Positions 60,639-64,000 of a DNA stretch of 64,000 bases are shown here, piece after piece. The notes below the pieces were generated by a model. The model made no database searches. It was given only the letters and a program-made list of their open reading frames with translations, and had not been told where the DNA came from. How positions within the stretch are numbered: the first letter of the stretch is position 1; each line of letters begins with the position of its first letter. Made by a program: the position numbers and the translations under genes. The stretch lies in NCBI RefSeq assembly GCF_921293095.1, contig NC_060259.1:45613812-45677811 (forward strand). The letters are read 5' to 3'. This stretch comes from Ischnura elegans (lineage: Eukaryota; Arthropoda; Insecta; Odonata; Coenagrionidae).

Positions 60639-63479
60639 AGTACTTTGATCTATAACTTCTTATTACGAAGATAAAATATCAAGATATTATTATAAATTAT
60701 CGGCTCCAAGATAGTGGCAGTTTATCTTTCCTTTGGCCCGAAAGAATTGCATAATCCGTTCCCCGTCTTTGTTTTTATTTTTTTAGAAAATGAGAAGAAA
60801 AAGAATTATTATTAGTCACTGTTAATAGTTAACTGAAAGTGCCAGGAAAAAAACAATGCTGAGTTCATATGCGTGAAAATATTTTCATTTACATCTTATA
60901 TCTGTTTATTTATTTATTCTGCATGGTAATTTGTCTCAATTGTATCATATTTACAATTTTTACTTAAAAAAATATTGTGTCCGTGAAGGGAATTATTATA
61001 AGGATTAGTGCAAGGTATGTCACGGTATAGAAATTAAAAGGTGGCATTCAAATCCGTTAATTATTCTCTTACGTATTATTCCATAGATGAAAAACCTGTT
61101 TCTCTATTTCATTCAAGTTTTATGATTTTCGCATAAGAATTATTGTTTACCGTTGAACTTCTATTTAAAGCAATTTTTTCGCAGAGATAGGGGAAAAATA
61201 TTCTCCGTCAAATTCACCATGCAGGAATAAACCCGCTGAAGCCGTTAGGAAAGTTGGCTGTGTTTCCTCTTTCCTGAATTCAAACAATGCCTTTTTTGGC
61301 TGCAGTACGTGTGCAATAAGTTTGGGAAAATATTACCACTGCATTTGTAGAATGAAGAGTCGCGAACGTATCTCAGATAAAACCTATTTTGACCGAATAT
61401 TTAATGGATATCTATAACAAATAGTGAAATACAGTCTTGTAAGTTAGCTTCCTCAATCTGAAAAACGAAAGTTAAATTCTATTTTGGCTGAACTATTCCC
61501 TGAAATACACCAAGCCTTTCATCGAGATTTGCGAGGCCATTTCACTGATGCAATGTTTAAGGAAATGTAAACAGTAATAGCAATTTCAACAAAACTGGAA
61601 GAATGAGAGAATATTGTTTAATTTTTAGCTTTCAAATGCTTTTAATTTAGATTAAATAAATTCTTTGTGAGCGAACTGACAGACGTTGATGTTTGAGTAG
61701 AAAAAATACTTGTTCATGCTTTGATTTTATATATGTGTGTGTATAAACTACTCCATTCATTCACACGGCGCCTTAAGAGCAAACATACAAATAAATTCAG
61801 AGGTAAGGAAAGAAAGGGATAGGAACACATAATGGAAAAAGGACGGGGACATTTTTCGCATTCTTAGTAATCCACGGGTAAAGGTTTAATACATAAAGGT
61901 AAGAAGACTTAGACACTAGGCAGTTCTCCTTAATTTCTTTCAATAAGACTTTTGAGTAGAAAAAATATATCATTATTTAGTTCTTTAATACTATTCTTTC
62001 CAGATTGGCAACGACATTTTCATGTTTTATATCCATCTTAGAATTTACAGGGTTAAGTGAAAATTCTTTACCGCCGTGGGTGATATTTCAAAGATGTTGC
62101 TTGGTTTCTTGTTGTTTTATTATTAAACGAATGGCGCATAGTTTCTATGTTTAATGACAATTCATTACAGCCTTTATAAATACAGTTCAACTACACAATT
62201 GATAGTAAATAGGTCGTATAGCTAATAGTATATTTGAATTTGTACTGTATATATGAGTTTTATCTCGAAGGGAAGCCATTTATTTACCTCGTCGAAGGAA
62301 GCATTCATTAAAGCCACTTGAGATTAATCAGGTTAAGAGTCTTCACCAAACCAGGCGAAGAATCACCAGAGGGCCAAATATTTAAGTTCTTGAATTGCCT
62401 TTTAGCTGTTAATTTATTTCACAGGAGTAGCATTTCAACCGAAGGCATGATCCCGACTTGAAGGAAAAATCCTTTAACACCCTTGACTTTTTATCGCCCT
62501 CTGAAAGCTTCATCCGCGTTTGCGGGGAAGACCGTCCATTAAATCTCATTTCCGCCGACTAGAATAATATGGTGCACATGCTACAGATCATTAACGTCGT
62601 GGAGACAGCTTTAAACCTTTGCGTCGCGACGAGTCGGAGCTAAAGAAGAACGAAAAATGGCTTGGTAGGTTTTCATTCCAACAAATTTTAGCCCATTGCC
62701 GCCGAGAAAACTTTCTGCTTGCGGTAATGAATATATTTATATATATGTTGCTTCTATGGTCCCTTTTTGTAATACAGTGAAATAATCTTGTGATACAGCA
62801 ACTTATATCTACAGAATGACTCGTAGCCTTGTCGGCATCTAAGGGCGTTCAATTTATTCTAGTGACCTTGATAAAAATGGTGAATCTTTAGGGCATGCTT
62901 ATTTTTGGATGAAGTATTTATAAAATAATGTATATAATGCCATTTCGTGTGTTCTTTTACGACGCTTGCATTTAATGTACATAAGAGTAGGCGCTCATAT
63001 TGAATTTCCGTTTTGCACTCGTCTCTTTCGTTCAGTTGGATTTATTTCGACCGGTTTAAAAAATAAACGAATCAGAGCATTAAGTAAGTGCAAGCTTCGA
63101 TAACATATTTTTGGCAATTCGACAGCATTAAGGAGTGCGGTTTATCTTCAAGTGCTTCGTATGTTCAGAATGGTAGGGTAGCCGTATAGCTACGGTGAAA
63201 TGGGTTTAACACCATCCAGTTTTGAAGATAGCAGACTCTTCTCAGGAATGTAAATTTTTGTCGCGTTTTGTTCATGGCTGAATAGGGCGAAATATAGGCA
63301 GCGTTTCAAGTTGAAGAGCGTGGAAAATTATGAAGTTACCTCCTCATGCAGTTAGTAACAATGTCACTATAACCGCTAAAATCAAATGATGTCTATTGAT
63401 TGATGATGGGAATGATCAATTACACAATGATGATGGGAACTATCAATTACATATAGCATATCGCGTTCCTCACCTCCGT
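60639..63479. other. Non-coding, nothing recognised
   Basis: AT-rich. A short tandem duplication at 63399-63453 (TGATGATGGGAA...ATCAATTACA twice) is the only structure seen. Confidence 0.3.
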
Positions 63480-63960
63480 GACTCTACTTGCTCTGAAATA
63501 ATGTCTGCCCTATCATTGGCCCCACTCGTAGGAATGTTTATGATCTTTCTTTCATTCACAATGCTTTGATGGCAAGTACCAATCCTCAGAAATATTCTCA
63601 TTCTCTTCACTGCACATTCCCACCCCCGCCTTACGTAATAACCATCTACTACACCAACCTAAATTCCGTCTGTCTCTCTTTCACATTACTTTTTTCTTGT
63701 AGCCTTAGTATGTTTTTCAACCAACACCATTTCGTCTACCAACCCTTCCCTGAATCTCTCAATGCCCTTCGAATCATTCAAGAGGCAGCTTCGAAAAGCC
63801 ACCTTCTCCTGAGTCTTTGTCTTTGTTTTATCCTTTTATAGTTTTTTTATAGTATATATTTGTTAAAGCTTCGGATTTTTATTTTTCAAGTTTTATATTC
63901 AATGTAAAGACCGTATCGGATGTTTTTGAATAATTAAATAAACAAAAATAAATTACGATA
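63480..63960 (+). mobile_element. LINE C-terminus and 3' UTR, decayed
   Basis: Frame at 63741-63812 reads NPSLNLSMPFESFKRQLRKA, then TFS and stop, the SFKRxLxx-type extreme C-terminus of a non-LTR reverse-transcriptase ORF. The 3' UTR follows and ends TTTTTGAATAATTAAATAAA near 63944. The upstream homologous part is heavily decayed. Confidence 0.5.
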
Positions 63961-64000
63961 CAAACAAAAGGTCAGTTGGGGATGATACGCCCAACGCTCC

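Overview
This is eukaryotic nuclear DNA, almost certainly from an arthropod and most likely an insect with a large, repeat-rich genome. The evidence is spliced genes with GT-AG introns, a Runt-domain exon, long AT-rich non-coding stretches, and many decayed non-LTR retrotransposons, tRNA-derived SINEs and small inverted-repeat DNA elements. No bacterial or organellar gene organisation is visible. The species cannot be named from the sequence alone.

Only two protein-coding loci are well supported. (1) At 6349-6865 on the minus strand lies the 5' coding exon of a RUNX/Runt-family transcription factor. It holds an alanine/glycine-rich N-terminus and the first half of the Runt domain, and ends at a clean splice donor. 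The rest of the gene lies beyond the left edge, so 1-6348 is intron. GC-rich sequence continuing to about 7640 is the probable promoter/5' UTR. (2) At 53509-57806 on the plus strand is a three-exon, 845-residue gene. It encodes a zinc-binding, Mutator-like (DDE/RNase H-fold) transposase joined to a complete DEDDh 3'-5' exonuclease domain. All frames join without a stop. This is the most unusual coding object in the window.

Region by region: 1-6.3 kb is Runx intron with a SINE-like remnant. 6.3-10.5 kb holds the Runx exon, its GC-rich upstream region, a small MITE and a second GC-rich island. 10.7-15.6 kb is a nest of 5'-truncated CR1-like LINEs in both orientations, a SINE and a pogo/Tigger-like MITE. 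16-27 kb holds SINEs, truncated endonuclease/RT-type LINEs, a foldback element inserted into one of them with a 12-bp target duplication, and a pogo-like transposon itself hit by a SINE. 28-41 kb carries more LINE fragments, including a near-full-span but internally deleted endonuclease+RT element at 33.8-36.2 kb. 43-47.5 kb holds a palindromic repeat, a mariner-like deletion derivative with perfect ends, and a TTAA-flanked piggyBac-like element. 49.4-51.7 kb is a cluster of palindromes, two hammerhead-ribozyme-like motifs, a MITE and an 0.9-kb inverted repeat. 57.8-64 kb is mostly featureless, with one 233-bp tandem duplication and a LINE tail at the right edge.

The genes do not form a pathway. 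The window is best read as the upstream side of a developmental regulator embedded in transposon debris, plus one apparently intact transposase-exonuclease gene that is either a young mobile element or a domesticated one.
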